64,000 nucleotides of DNA from JAHBWV01 sp964588385 (lineage in GTDB: Bacteria > Planctomycetota > Phycisphaerae > Phycisphaerales > UBA1924). Location: assembly GCA_964588385.1 (NCBI GenBank), contig CAZPPG010000017.1:1-64000 (forward strand). Direction: 5' to 3'. Positions 15,560-25,145 of the stretch are shown piece by piece; position 1 is the stretch's first letter, and each line of letters begins with the position of its first letter. The notes beneath the pieces were generated by a model. The model had not been told where the DNA came from. It did no database searches and saw nothing but the letters and a program-made list of their open reading frames with translations. Made by a program: the position numbers and the translations under genes.

Positions 15560-16833
15560 TGCACACGCTCGTCATCGCCATGGTCTCGCTCTGGCCGGCT
15601 CCCGAAGGGGCCCGCCGGGTTCTGATTGGCGCGGACCTTTCACGCCAGAGTGTCATGGTCGATCGGATCGACGCGGGGTCGATCGGCATCGTGGACGTCC
15701 GGGGCGTGCGTCGGAGCGTGCCGGCGAACGATGTGCTGGCGATGTACGCGGAGCGGATGCCGCGCCGGGTGACGGTGGATGGGACCCGAGCCATGGGATT
15801 GACGGACGGCCAGATGCTCGTTGGCAGCGTGGGCTCGATCGCCGGCGACGCGGATGCGATGCTGGTGCGACACCCGGTGCTGGGCGAGATGCGCGTCACG
15901 CTGGATCAGACAATGTGGATCACCGGTGCGGACGCCCCCGCGCTGACGCCAGCGACAGGCAATGACACCGTCGTGCTGGCCAACGGCGATCTGCTCACCG
16001 GGTTCGTCGGCGGCATCGTGCGCGCAGAGGACGGGAGCGCGGCGGTCGAGTTTGAGCCCGCGACCGGCTCGCCGATTGAAGTCGGGCTGGAGAGCGTGCT
16101 CTCGGTTGTGATCGCAAATAACGCGGAGCCGGCGCGCGGTCCGAGGATCTGGCTTGCGGACGGCTCAAGCGTCGCCCTGCGCGAGATCGCGGACGCGAAT
16201 GGCGGTGAATCAGGTCTTGTGCGCGTGGCGCCCGTGCTGGCGGTCGCGCGCAGCGGCGAGCCGTCAGCGACGGAGGGCGGCCAGGCGGAGCTCAACGCGG
16301 AAATGCCGATGCTGGCCGCGCCGGGCTCGCTGGTGCTGGATCATGTGGTGGGATGGATGCCCGAAGCCGGGCGGCTGGTTGCCCTGGCGGGACTGAAGGT
16401 CCTGAGCGTGGAGCCCACGGCCCCGCGACCGTGGACGGAAGGGCCCGTGCTCGGCGATGCGGCGCGATCGGCGCTCGGAGCGGCGGATGTGCTGCTGCCC
16501 GGGCCGTCGCGAATCGAGTGGGAACTGCCGGCCGGCGTGGACGGCCTGACGTGCGAGGTGACGCTGCCCGAGGCATACCGCGACTGGGGCGACTGTGAGG
16601 TTGTGATCCTGACGGGTGGGGGTTTGGATAGGGGGGCAGGCGACGGTGCGCTGACGGAGCGGTGGCGCGGCCGTGTGAACGCGGAGAATCCGACATTGCC
16701 GGTGGCGATCGAGATGGCGGATCGGCCGACGCGCCTGATCGTGGCCGTCGAAGCGGGCGCGTTCGGGCCGGTTCAGGATCGGCCGACGCTGGTGACGCCG
16801 CTGGTCCGGATGGGCGCGATCAACGGACCTTGA
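15556..16833 (+). CDS. Unknown beta-rich protein, last gene of the DUF4175 set
   Basis: 425 residues beginning with two adjacent in-frame ATGs that overlap the previous TGA, so this is again translational coupling. The short hydrophobic start (HTLVIAMVSLWPA) may be a signal peptide. The rest is beta-rich with recurring (I/V)WLADGSSVALREI-like segments, and the C-terminal third (PGPSRIEWELPAGVDGLTCEV) resembles carbohydrate-binding NPCBM-type modules of planctomycetes; that assignment is tentative. The 3' end overlaps the convergent mraY by 14 nt. Confidence 0.65.
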   Translation: MMHTLVIAMVSLWPAPEGARRVLIGADLSRQSVMVDRIDAGSIGIVDVRGVRRSVPANDVLAMYAERMPRRVTVDGTRAMGLTDGQMLVGSVGSIAGDADAMLVRHPVLGEMRVTLDQTMWITGADAPALTPATGNDTVVLANGDLLTGFVGGIVRAEDGSAAVEFEPATGSPIEVGLESVLSVVIANNAEPARGPRIWLADGSSVALREIADANGGESGLVRVAPVLAVARSGEPSATEGGQAELNAEMPMLAAPGSLVLDHVVGWMPEAGRLVALAGLKVLSVEPTAPRPWTEGPVLGDAARSALGAADVLLPGPSRIEWELPAGVDGLTCEVTLPEAYRDWGDCEVVILTGGGLDRGAGDGALTERWRGRVNAENPTLPVAIEMADRPTRLIVAVEAGAFGPVQDRPTLVTPLVRMGAINGP

Positions 16834-18004
16834 GCGTCCAGAGCGCCACCGCGACAACGAGCACGGCGACGATCCAGGCGCGGGCGACGATCTGCTGCTC
16901 CTTCCACCCGGAGAGGTGGAGGGCGTGGTGATAGGGTGCGATCTTGAAGACGCGCCGGCCCGTCCCCGTCGCGATGCGGGTGGCCTTGAAGACGCCGACC
17001 TGGATCGTTACGGAGGCGATCTCGATGAGGAAGACGCCCGACATCAGCAGCACGACGGCCTCCTGGCGGGTGACGATCGCGATGTAGCCGATGAGCGCGC
17101 CGAGGGCGAGCGAGCCGGTGTCGCCCATGAAGACCTGAGCCGGTGAGCAGTTCCACCAGAGGAATCCCAGCGTCGCGCCGATCATCGCTCCGGCGACCAC
17201 GGCCAGTTCATCGGCGAAGGGGATGTAGGGGACGAGCAGGTAGCGTGCGGCCTGTTCGCTGCCTGCGATGAGCGCCAGCACGAGGAGCCCGACCGAAACG
17301 ATGGCGCTGATGCCGCTGGCAAGCCCGTCCATTCCGTCGGTGATGTTCACGGCGTTGCTCATGCCGGTGAGCATGAGCATGGCGAGCATGATGAACGCGG
17401 CACGACCGAGGTAGATGAGCTGCCCGGAGACATCGCCCTGCGCGGACTCGTACGTCTTCTGCAGAGGAAGGTTGAGGACGTGGCCGAGGTCGTGGGCAGC
17501 GCCGGTGTCGCCGTGGTTGAACGTGAAGAAACCGACCAGGAGACCAAGCCCGAGCTGGAAGGCGAGCTTTTCCCACGCGTAGAGCCCTTGGCGGCTGCCG
17601 CCCCGGTGCGCGGCGGTGAGCTTCAGCCAGTCATCAACGCCGCCGAGCGCGGCGGTCCAGAGCATGACGATGAGTGCAAGCTGGACGTAAAACTTGGAGA
17701 CATCGGCCAGAAGAAGGGTTGAGACGGCGATGGCGCCGACGATGAGCGCGCCGCCCATGGTGGGCGTGTTGGCCTTGCCCTGTGAGTGCGAGCGCAGGGC
17801 CTCGGCGTCGGTGGCGCCGGTGTCGCCGATCTTGAGGCGGACAAGCAGGCGGATCACCCGCCGCCCGAAGAACAGGACGATAAAGAAGGCAAGCAGGAGC
17901 GCGGCCAGGGCGCGGAACTGGATCTGATCCAGGATGCCCATGGTCCAGTAGAGGTTGTTGGCCTCCAGCCAGTCGCGGATGTTGGTGAGCAGGACGTAGA
18001 GCAT
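16820..18004 (-). CDS. mraY: Phospho-N-acetylmuramoyl-pentapeptide transferase
   Basis: An integral membrane enzyme that makes lipid I from UDP-MurNAc-pentapeptide and undecaprenyl phosphate. 394 residues with about ten membrane helices. Diagnostic cytoplasmic loops are GGVDDWLKL (the Asp pair), NITDGMDGLASG and FMGDTGSLALG. It is slightly longer than typical MraY (about 360), with an extra stretch near 170-190. The start overlaps the murF stop by one base (TGATG). With murE and murF it forms a fragment of a division/cell-wall cluster, so this lineage makes peptidoglycan precursors. Confidence 0.96.
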   Translation of the reverse strand: MLYVLLTNIRDWLEANNLYWTMGILDQIQFRALAALLLAFFIVLFFGRRVIRLLVRLKIGDTGATDAEALRSHSQGKANTPTMGGALIVGAIAVSTLLLADVSKFYVQLALIVMLWTAALGGVDDWLKLTAAHRGGSRQGLYAWEKLAFQLGLGLLVGFFTFNHGDTGAAHDLGHVLNLPLQKTYESAQGDVSGQLIYLGRAAFIMLAMLMLTGMSNAVNITDGMDGLASGISAIVSVGLLVLALIAGSEQAARYLLVPYIPFADELAVVAGAMIGATLGFLWWNCSPAQVFMGDTGSLALGALIGYIAIVTRQEAVVLLMSGVFLIEIASVTIQVGVFKATRIATGTGRRVFKIAPYHHALHLSGWKEQQIVARAWIVAVLVVAVALWTLKVR

Positions 18005-19473
18005 CAGGCGTTCTGGCCCCGGGAGTTGGGCTGAGCGTTGGGGTTGTGGCGGGTGGCGATGGCCTCGGCGATGCGTTCCAGGCGCATGCCCCGTGAGCCC
18101 TTGAGGAGCACAACGTCGCCCCGCGAAACAAGCGCTGCGGCTCGCGTGGCGTTGTCGGCCGTGGAGTCGGGCAGTGCGATGACGCTTGGCTCTCCCCGGA
18201 CGCTGGCGACGAGGCGTGCGCGGGCGGCCATCAGCGGACCGACCAGGACCACACGGTCGATGCCCGCGTCACCGGCGACCGCGCGGAGCACGTCGTCGTG
18301 AAGGGCTGGTCCCTCCGGCCCGAGTTCGAGCATGTCGCCAAGCACCAGCACCCGCCCGCCCCCGGGGCGCGGGCTGAGCGAGCCGAGCGTGCCGATGGCG
18401 GCCAGAACCGAGTCGGGGTTGGCGTTGTAGGCGTCGTTGATCAGCTCGATGTCGCCGATCCGCGTGCGTTCCAGGCGCATGGCAGCGCCCTTGACCGCGC
18501 TGAGGCCGCGTCGGATGTCCTCGTCCGCGATGCGGAGGCGGCGCGCGACGGCAACGGCGGCGGCAGCGTTGCTCGCGTTGTGCGGCCCGATGAGCGGGAT
18601 CGTGAAAGCGGCCTTGTCGTTGAGCGCGAAGCGCGTGCCGTCCGGCGTGGGCTCGACACTTGCGACGCGGATGTCGGCGGTCGGTGAGGTGCCGAAGCGG
18701 ATGAGCGTGCAACCCGCGAGGGGCCCGGGGCGTGAGGCGCGGGCGCGCAGGACCTCGTCCAGTTCGGGTGATTCTGCCGTGACAACGCCCAGACCTCCGG
18801 GGCGAAGGTGGTCCAGGACACTGGACTCTTCGGTGGCGACGCCCTTGATGGATCCGAGGAACTCCAGGTGCTCGCGCCCGATGCTCGTGATGACGGCGAT
18901 GTCCGGTTGGACAACCTGCGAGAGCGTGGCGATCTCGCCGGGCGCGCTGGTGCCGACCTCGCAGATGAGGTACTGGTCGCCGCGCTTGGCGCCGAGGATG
19001 GTGAGCGGCACGCCGATGGCGTTGTTGAAACTCTTGATGGAGGCCGTGCCGCGCATCGCGGATCCGAGGGCGGCGTCGATGAGGCGGACGGTCGTGGTCT
19101 TTCCGTTGGAACCGACCACAGAGATGACTCGCGTTCCCTCGAGCTGCTTCCGCCACGCGGCGCCGAGGCGCAGGAGTGCGGTGCGAGTGTCGGCGACGCG
19201 GAGCACATTCGCGCTGCCCAGCGCGGCAAGGTTCACATCGCTCGACACGATGATGAGCGCGGCGCCGGCACGTGCGGCCTGCTCAACATACAGATGACCA
19301 TCTGTGGTCTCGCCCTTGATGGCGATGAAAATGTTGCCAGGGGCGACGCAGCGGGAGTCGATCGAGACGCCCGTGAGCGGCTCGTTTGCTCCAGTGTCGG
19401 GACGGGCCTGCCACGTGCCGCCCGCGGCGGCGCGGATCCCCTCGGGAGTCCAGAACTTGGCGTGCTCGGTCAA
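18004..19473 (-). CDS. murF: UDP-MurNAc-tripeptide:D-Ala-D-Ala ligase
   Basis: Adds D-Ala-D-Ala to the UDP-MurNAc-tripeptide in the cytoplasm. 489 residues. The P-loop GSNGKTTTVR, the central domain with GREHLEFLGS and the C-terminal NDAYNANPDSV and GDMLELG motifs identify MurF. I choose a TTG start (MTEHAKFWTPEG) because GGAGG lies 5 nt upstream; the longer open frame in front encodes Ser/Arg/Pro-rich noise. It lies between murE (55 nt upstream) and mraY (1-nt overlap). Confidence 0.94.
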   Translation of the reverse strand: MTEHAKFWTPEGIRAAAGGTWQARPDTGANEPLTGVSIDSRCVAPGNIFIAIKGETTDGHLYVEQAARAGAALIIVSSDVNLAALGSANVLRVADTRTALLRLGAAWRKQLEGTRVISVVGSNGKTTTVRLIDAALGSAMRGTASIKSFNNAIGVPLTILGAKRGDQYLICEVGTSAPGEIATLSQVVQPDIAVITSIGREHLEFLGSIKGVATEESSVLDHLRPGGLGVVTAESPELDEVLRARASRPGPLAGCTLIRFGTSPTADIRVASVEPTPDGTRFALNDKAAFTIPLIGPHNASNAAAAVAVARRLRIADEDIRRGLSAVKGAAMRLERTRIGDIELINDAYNANPDSVLAAIGTLGSLSPRPGGGRVLVLGDMLELGPEGPALHDDVLRAVAGDAGIDRVVLVGPLMAARARLVASVRGEPSVIALPDSTADNATRAAALVSRGDVVLLKGSRGMRLERIAEAIATRHNPNAQPNSRGQNA

Positions 19474-19528
19474 CAGATCCTCCGATCGGTCACACAGATG
19501 AGTCGGTCGCGATGCCGGGCGATTGGCA

Positions 19529-21136
19529 TCAGATGCGGCGCGAGAGCAGGGCCTCGGACGCGACGTTCGCGTCGTCGAAGGGGACTTTGTAGGTGCCGCC
19601 CCGACCGTCGGGGAGTTCCTGGTCGGTCTCATGGCCCTTCCCGGCGATGAGGATGATGTCGTGCGAGGCGGCCTCACGGATGGCGTGCTCGATCGCCTCG
19701 CGTCGATCGGCATGCACGTGGACCCTTGATCGGTCCGCGGCGTCGATGCCCGCGATGATCTCGTTGATGATGTCGGAGGGGCGTTCGCGACGGGGATTGT
19801 CGCTGGTGAGAACCACCACGTCCGCGAGATCCGCCGCGATCCGGCCCATTCGGGGTCGCTTGGTGCGGTCCTTGTCGCCGCCGGCGCCGAACACGATCCA
19901 GAGGCGGGGACGATCGGGCTGGTCGTCGGGCGTGGCGGGGCTTGGCGGCATCACGCTCCGCACCGCGCGAAGGGCATTGCGGAGGCCGTCGTCGGTGTGG
20001 GCGAAGTCGACGAGCACGGTGGGGAGCGAGGCCCGCCGGGCCCGCGTCAGGCCGGAGAGGAGAACGGGCTCCAGTCGCCCGCGCGGCGTCGCGCAGCGAG
20101 AAAGACCATCCGCGATGGCTTCCTTCGAGAGACCGAGGGCGTGACAGGAGGCCGCCGCTTGGAGCGCGTTCATGGCGTTGTGGTCGCCGATCAGTGGGCA
20201 GGTTGTCTCGATACGACCCCAGGGGCCATCGAGGATCAGTTCCATCCCTTTGATCGATCGGCCCGAGATGCTCACGCCGCACAATGCTCCGGACGCGCGT
20301 TCTCTCTCGGTGAGCGACCGCCCCACACAGCGAAGCACGCTGGCGCGGCAGTCTCGGATCATGCGCTCGTGGGCCGGATCTTCGGCATTCACGATGGCGA
20401 GGCCTTCGGCGTGGAGGGACTCAAAGAGGAGCGCCTTTGCGTCGGCGTATCGCTCCATGGACTTGTGGTAGTCCAGGTGGTCGCCCGTCAGGTTGGTAAA
20501 GACGCCGACCTTGAACCGCACCGCCGCGACGCGTCCCTGATCCAACGCATGGCTGGAGGTCTCCATCGCCGCCGCCCGGCAGCCGAACTCGACCATGGTC
20601 GCGAGGGTGCGGCTGACCTCAATCGCCGGGGGCGTGGTCATGGTGGCCGGCGCAACCTCGCGACCGTCGTCGATGAGCACCGTGCCGATCATGCCGCAGC
20701 GGACATCGGCGGCGTTCATGATCTGGTGGATAAGGTGAACGACCGTGGTCTTGCCGTTGGTGCCGGTGACGCCGACCATGGCCAGGCGCGAAGAGGGCTC
20801 GCCGTAGAAGCGTTCGGCCATGAGTGCGGAGACGCGCGGGACGTTGGGGGCGACGACGACCGCAACGTCCTTGCCGAGGTCGCGATGGTGGGCGCCGGGA
20901 TCGCAGATGCCGCCGGCGCAGATCGCGGGGTCGTCGGAGATGATGGCAGAAGCGCCCTGTTCGCAGGCGTGGGTGACATACGCGCGCCCGTCGGCCTTGA
21001 GCCCGCGTCTGGCCACAAAGAGCGAGCCGGGCATGACGGTGCGGCTGTCCTCGGTGACGTCGCAGATGCGGACGGACGCGGGATCGCCCTGAGCGATCTT
21101 CACATCGAGCCCCGCGATGAGGTCGGCAAGCTTCAT
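19529..21136 (-). CDS. murE: UDP-MurNAc-L-Ala-D-Glu:meso-diaminopimelate ligase
   Basis: Adds the third residue of the peptidoglycan stem peptide. 535 residues starting MKLADLIAGLDV behind a GGGAGAG site. The P-loop VTGTNGKTTVVH is followed by the catalytic core and, near the C-terminus, TSDNPRRERP. The DNPR motif is the known signature for meso-diaminopimelate rather than lysine specificity. The protein is a little longer than usual (about 490). It is co-oriented with murF and mraY. Confidence 0.95.
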   Translation of the reverse strand: MKLADLIAGLDVKIAQGDPASVRICDVTEDSRTVMPGSLFVARRGLKADGRAYVTHACEQGASAIISDDPAICAGGICDPGAHHRDLGKDVAVVVAPNVPRVSALMAERFYGEPSSRLAMVGVTGTNGKTTVVHLIHQIMNAADVRCGMIGTVLIDDGREVAPATMTTPPAIEVSRTLATMVEFGCRAAAMETSSHALDQGRVAAVRFKVGVFTNLTGDHLDYHKSMERYADAKALLFESLHAEGLAIVNAEDPAHERMIRDCRASVLRCVGRSLTERERASGALCGVSISGRSIKGMELILDGPWGRIETTCPLIGDHNAMNALQAAASCHALGLSKEAIADGLSRCATPRGRLEPVLLSGLTRARRASLPTVLVDFAHTDDGLRNALRAVRSVMPPSPATPDDQPDRPRLWIVFGAGGDKDRTKRPRMGRIAADLADVVVLTSDNPRRERPSDIINEIIAGIDAADRSRVHVHADRREAIEHAIREAASHDIILIAGKGHETDQELPDGRGGTYKVPFDDANVASEALLSRRI

Positions 21137-21310
21137 GGCTCTCTCCCGGGACGGATGGGCGTGCGCACGCCCTGCATCTTCATCGGCCCGCGCGCCGGAT
21201 CCGCGCTCAATCGCGCCGGAAACAGGGCTTTCCCACATCGGGCCCACAGGAACGGAACACGTGATTGTGGCAGGCTCGGAGGGATCCGGCACGGTCGCGG
21301 CGCACGAATC

Positions 21311-22510
21311 TCAGGGCAGGATGAGCATCGCGTCGCCGAAGGAATAGAAGCGGTAGCCGCTGCGGATCGCCTCGGCGTAGAGCGTTTTGACGCGGGCGAT
21401 GCCGGATCCGGGCTCGCCCCCGCGCTCGAAGAGAGCCGCCACCAGCGCCAGCAGCGTCGAGCGCGGGAGGTGGAAGTTTGTCAGGATCCCGTCCACCCAT
21501 TGGGTCTGGTATCCGGGAGCGATCAGCAGTCGGGTGTCGATGTGCTCCGGCCATGGGTCCGGCGTGCGCAGCGGATCCGAGGTCTCCCCCAGGGCACGGG
21601 CGGCGTAGGACTCCAGCGTTCGGACACTGGTCGTGCCGACCGCAAAGATCCGGCCCGAGCGGCTGCGGCGGACGGCCTCGAGACGCTGGGCAAGGCCTGG
21701 CTCCATCGAGCACCACTCCCGGTGCATGGGGTGGTCGAGCAGCGACTCGGTCTCCACGGGCTTGAAGGTGCCGGTGCCGACGTGGAGAAGCACCTGGGCC
21801 TGTTCCACGCCCATCGCGGCGAGGCGCGAGAGCAGATCGGGCGTGAAGTGGAGCCCGGCAGTCGGCGCGGCGACAGATCCGGTCGCGCCGGCGTCCGCGT
21901 ACACGGTCTGGTAGCGGGCCCGGTCGGTGAGATCCGGGATCACCTCGTGGGACTCACGCCGAGCCGCGAGGATGTATGGGGGAAGAGGTGTGCGTCCGAG
22001 GCGGGCGAGGATCGCGCCGTGCTCGCCAGTCCCGACGGGGCGAGTCACGGTCTCCCGTTCTGTGCCTGCGCTGATCCTTGCGTCGGCAATCCAGCCGCCC
22101 TCATCGTCGGATGCACGCTCGATCAGCGAGAGCGTGACGTCCGAGGGGCGGTCATCCTGATCAAGAAGCGTGAGGATTGTGCCCGGGCGGGCGCGCCGCG
22201 CCTTGATGAGCACCTGCCAGCGTGCGGATTCGGGCGTCGGGCCGGGGCGCTCATGGAGGAAGAGGCCTTCGACCCTGCCTCCGGTGGCCGCGTTCACGCC
22301 GATCAGTCGCGCGGGGATCACGGCGGTGCGGTTGAAGACCAGCGTGTCGCCGGTGCGGAGGAACTCCGGTAAGTCGCGGATGTGCCGATGGTGCAGCAGC
22401 GAGGGATCTGAGCGGCTGACGACCATCATGCGGGCGGCATCCCGGGGCTCCGCCGCTCGCGTGGCAATCACGCCCGCCGGCAGGTCGTATTCCAGTTCGC
22501 TCGTCCGCAC
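21311..22510 (-). CDS. queA: S-adenosylmethionine:tRNA ribosyltransferase-isomerase
   Basis: Transfers and isomerises the ribosyl moiety of SAM onto 7-aminomethyl-deazaguanine in tRNA, making epoxyqueuosine. 399 residues. Recognisable segments are YDLPAGVIATRAAEPRDAARM at the start, HRHIRDLPEFLRTGDTLVFN, GSVAAPTAGLHFTP and TNFHLPRSTLLALVAAL near the end. I prefer GTG at 22510 behind AAGGAG; the ATG further upstream adds a non-homologous leader. It is the first gene of the leftward run queA-murE-murF-mraY, with a 174-nt gap before murE. Confidence 0.94.
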   Translation of the reverse strand: MRTSELEYDLPAGVIATRAAEPRDAARMMVVSRSDPSLLHHRHIRDLPEFLRTGDTLVFNRTAVIPARLIGVNAATGGRVEGLFLHERPGPTPESARWQVLIKARRARPGTILTLLDQDDRPSDVTLSLIERASDDEGGWIADARISAGTERETVTRPVGTGEHGAILARLGRTPLPPYILAARRESHEVIPDLTDRARYQTVYADAGATGSVAAPTAGLHFTPDLLSRLAAMGVEQAQVLLHVGTGTFKPVETESLLDHPMHREWCSMEPGLAQRLEAVRRSRSGRIFAVGTTSVRTLESYAARALGETSDPLRTPDPWPEHIDTRLLIAPGYQTQWVDGILTNFHLPRSTLLALVAALFERGGEPGSGIARVKTLYAEAIRSGYRFYSFGDAMLILP

Positions 22511-23185
22511 GTGAACGCCGACTCCTTTCGATCCGCCTCGACACGCCGCCCGCGATCCCGTGTTGCCCCGACGCCACACAAGCTGCGGCTCACCAGCCAC
22601 ATCCGATACGTCCCGCTGGAGCCGGCACGCCCCAGAACAGCGGACCGGCGCGCCGCTGCCATGGGAACCGGGTGATTATGGGCCTGCTGCGTGCCGGTGG
22701 GGCGAGGGCAACCGGCGGCACAGGCCTCGCATCTCTGCCCGGTGATGAGCCCTTCGGTCGGCACATCCTCGGGCTTTCTCCACCATCTCCCCCCCACGGG
22801 CCGGATTGACCATGCTCCCGCGGCGTGCGAGCGGGTGTCGGTGTGCCGCGACGCGTGCGAGCCCCTGCGCGGCGCGGACTGCTTCGAGCGCGGCCCGGTT
22901 CCGTTTGCGGACTTTCTCTATCACGAGAATCGCAGGTTGGAGTTGGAGAATCCGCGGACGCTCGCTCCCCATGTCGCAGGATCCGATGCTGATCGCGGGG
23001 TCTCTCAGCGCGCGCCGGTTGAGTCGGCGCCCACAAAGGGTGCGAAGCCCGACGACCGGCCTCATGTCGCGAACGAGCCCGGTGCTCACAGGAGCGCGCG
23101 CCAGGGCGCGATCGTCATGGGCTTCTCACGACCGGCGCTCGTCGCGAAGTTCATTGATCTCTACGCGTGAGCGGCGCCTGAACGC
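22511..23185. other. 675-bp region without a convincing gene
   Basis: Several overlapping frames are open on both strands, but none has a good ribosome-binding site, a recognisable domain or clearly better codon use. I looked for RNase P RNA, tmRNA, SRP RNA and 6S features and found none of their conserved cores. Short Cys-containing segments occur on both strands and are hard to interpret. It must contain the queA promoter. Confidence 0.4.
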
Positions 23186-24544
23186 TCAGAACTGCCGCTG
23201 CACGACCGCGCCGGGGTAGAACCGCGCGAGCATCTCGCGATACGAGAGGCCCTGATCGGCCCACCCCTTGGCGCAGTACTGGCACATGCCGACGCCGTGT
23301 CCGAAGCCGCCTCCCTCAAAGACCGCGCGGTTGCCGGCAAAGAGCACCTGGAAGTTGCCGCTGTGCATGCGGACCTCGCGGGTGATGTCCGGCAGGCCCG
23401 GCACGTTCTGATTGCAGGCGAAGCGGAGCTGCTCCGCGCTCAGGGTGTAGGTCTTCCCCTTGTCGTCGGTGAGTCGGAACTTGACGGGCCGACCGACGAC
23501 ATTCTGTTCGATGGATTCAATCGAGCGGATGGTGCCGATCTGCCCGACGCCGCCGCCATTGGTCTGTCCCCACACGCGGACGCGCTGGCTGAGCTGGCTC
23601 AGGTCGCGCTCGACGCGCCAGCGGAAGAGGGGCGAGCCCTGGCACCCAAACGCCCGGGAGCGAGCCTGGAGGGAGGGCGCGCGGTTGTACTCATATCCGG
23701 GCCCGAACGGCCAGACATCGGTGGCGGCGTTGGGCTTGCCGCCGCAGGTGCTGGAGTAGTACGCGCGGAGCGTGCGTCCGCCCTCGACGAGCACCAGCCC
23801 GCGCGTGTTGCGTGTGCCCGCCTTGGCGACCTCGAGCGTGGTGCTGCCACCAAAGACCTGATCGGCCGTTGTGGACTCCACATCGAAGGACTTTCCCTCG
23901 GCGCGGGCGCGGGTGCGCTCGTGCATGGCATAGGACCGCGCGGCGATGGCTTGCGCCTCGTACGCGCCCAGGGGCCACGAGGCGATCAGCTCCTTCGAGA
24001 CCACGCCCTCGATGTACTGCTCCATGGGGAGGGTGGCGATGACGTCCAGGCGTCCGCGTCCGCCCGCGCCGCCCCCGAGATCGGAGCGTTGCTTGAGCAC
24101 AATGCTCGATGCGTACGGAGTGCCGTCCACACGCACAAGCCCACCGACGGAATCCGGCATGGTGATCTGGACGTCAGCGCCGTCGCCGAAGACGATGCGC
24201 CGCCCGTAGAGGTCGGTCAGTTCGATGCCGCCGATGCCCGCGCGGGCCTTGACAGGCGCGTTCATGGTCTCGGAACGGCCGGCGAGCCCCCGCGCGACGA
24301 GGCGGGCGGACGCGTTGGCGGCGCCGATGTCGGCAACATCCACACCGTTGCGGATGCGGACGCGCATGTCGGGCTCGACGCCAAAGGGCTTGATGTCGGC
24401 GAGGGGGTCGGTCTTGGTGCTCGACTCGCACCCGGTGGCGAGCGGGATCAGCGCGGCGACGGCGACGAGAGCAACACGTGTGCCGGCGCGGACGCGAGCC
24501 CTGAGCGCGGGAGGTAGGAGAAGATTGGCTGCCGTCGAGTGCAT
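23186..24544 (-). CDS. SpoIID/LytB-domain lipoprotein
   Basis: 452 residues with a lipoprotein signal ending LATG|C39, so probably anchored in an envelope membrane. The SpoIID domain covers roughly 150-450, with LPMEQYIEGVVSKELIASWP (the Glu of SpoIID lytic transglycosylases), AQAIAARSYAMHERTRA, STCGGKPNA and FGHGVGMCQYCAKG. In the family this domain cleaves peptidoglycan glycan strands denuded of peptide. Outside sporulators the role is presumably wall remodelling. The start follows GGAG. It is transcribed divergently from the next lipoprotein gene. Confidence 0.88.
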   Translation of the reverse strand: MHSTAANLLLPPALRARVRAGTRVALVAVAALIPLATGCESSTKTDPLADIKPFGVEPDMRVRIRNGVDVADIGAANASARLVARGLAGRSETMNAPVKARAGIGGIELTDLYGRRIVFGDGADVQITMPDSVGGLVRVDGTPYASSIVLKQRSDLGGGAGGRGRLDVIATLPMEQYIEGVVSKELIASWPLGAYEAQAIAARSYAMHERTRARAEGKSFDVESTTADQVFGGSTTLEVAKAGTRNTRGLVLVEGGRTLRAYYSSTCGGKPNAATDVWPFGPGYEYNRAPSLQARSRAFGCQGSPLFRWRVERDLSQLSQRVRVWGQTNGGGVGQIGTIRSIESIEQNVVGRPVKFRLTDDKGKTYTLSAEQLRFACNQNVPGLPDITREVRMHSGNFQVLFAGNRAVFEGGGFGHGVGMCQYCAKGWADQGLSYREMLARFYPGAVVQRQF

Positions 24545-24656
24545 GGTCGCTCCGGTCGTCTGCTTGGGGGAGCCGCGTGGCGCGCGGAAACACGGGCCGG
24601 ATCCGCGTGGGGACCGGCGCGACAGTATCATCGTCCGGACTCTCGGAGAACGCCCA

Positions 24657-25133
24657 ATGATCGCGAACGTGTTTGGCCGAAGCGTGCGTGGCTGGATGGA
24701 GCGTGGTCGCGCGGCGCGCGGGCTGGGTGCGCTGGTGCTCGCATCCGCGATGCTCAGCGCGAGCGCGTGCCGCTCGTCCGGACCAACGCTCGGAGACTCG
24801 CGGTACAACGGCCCGCCCATCGAGATCAATCGAGACGGCAAGATGTACCGGCTGATCCTGCAGGCGCCGTCGCCAGGTTGGACCTTCACGCTGGACCGGG
24901 TGAAGCCGTCGCTTGACAAGGCCACACTCACCGTCACGGCGCGCAAGCCGGACCCCTCCTATATGTATCCACAAGTCATTGTAAAACAGGAACTTATGAC
25001 GACTGTCGAGGCATCTATCCCCATCGATGTCTACGCCCGCGTGGCCGAGTACGTCTCGACATCCAAGACCCTCACCTACCAGTTCCTCGGATCGAGTGGC
25101 GGATCGAGCACGCCCGAAGCCGGCGTGGAGTGA
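24657..25133 (+). CDS. Small exported (possibly lipo-) protein, unknown
   Basis: 158 residues starting behind GGAGAA with 6 nt spacing. The hydrophobic leader ends in SASAC, a weak lipobox. The mature protein is one compact beta-rich domain (PSPGWTFTLDRVKP ... YPQVIVKQELMTTVEASIPIDVYARVAEY) without a recognised family. It ends 12 nt before dprA. Confidence 0.7.
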   Translation: MIANVFGRSVRGWMERGRAARGLGALVLASAMLSASACRSSGPTLGDSRYNGPPIEINRDGKMYRLILQAPSPGWTFTLDRVKPSLDKATLTVTARKPDPSYMYPQVIVKQELMTTVEASIPIDVYARVAEYVSTSKTLTYQFLGSSGGSSTPEAGVE

Positions 25134-25145
25134 TATTCTGTCCGC

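Noticed and set aside
19997..22372. Very long plus-strand open frame of about 790 codons antisense to murE and queA
   Set aside because: It is a mirror of high-GC codon bias in the opposite strand: murE and queA are unmistakable on the minus strand, and this frame has no domain and no start site.
22590..23010. Minus-strand GAGAAAGTCCGC and GGAGAAAGCCCGAGG segments, considered as an RNase P RNA core
   Set aside because: The flanking P4 partner and the ACAGAAA-type conserved segments are missing, so the similarity is limited to a few bases.
22691..23170. Plus-strand frame of about 159 codons with CRDACEPLRGADC
   Set aside because: GTG start without a ribosome-binding site, no family, and competing open frames on the other strand; not strong enough to call.
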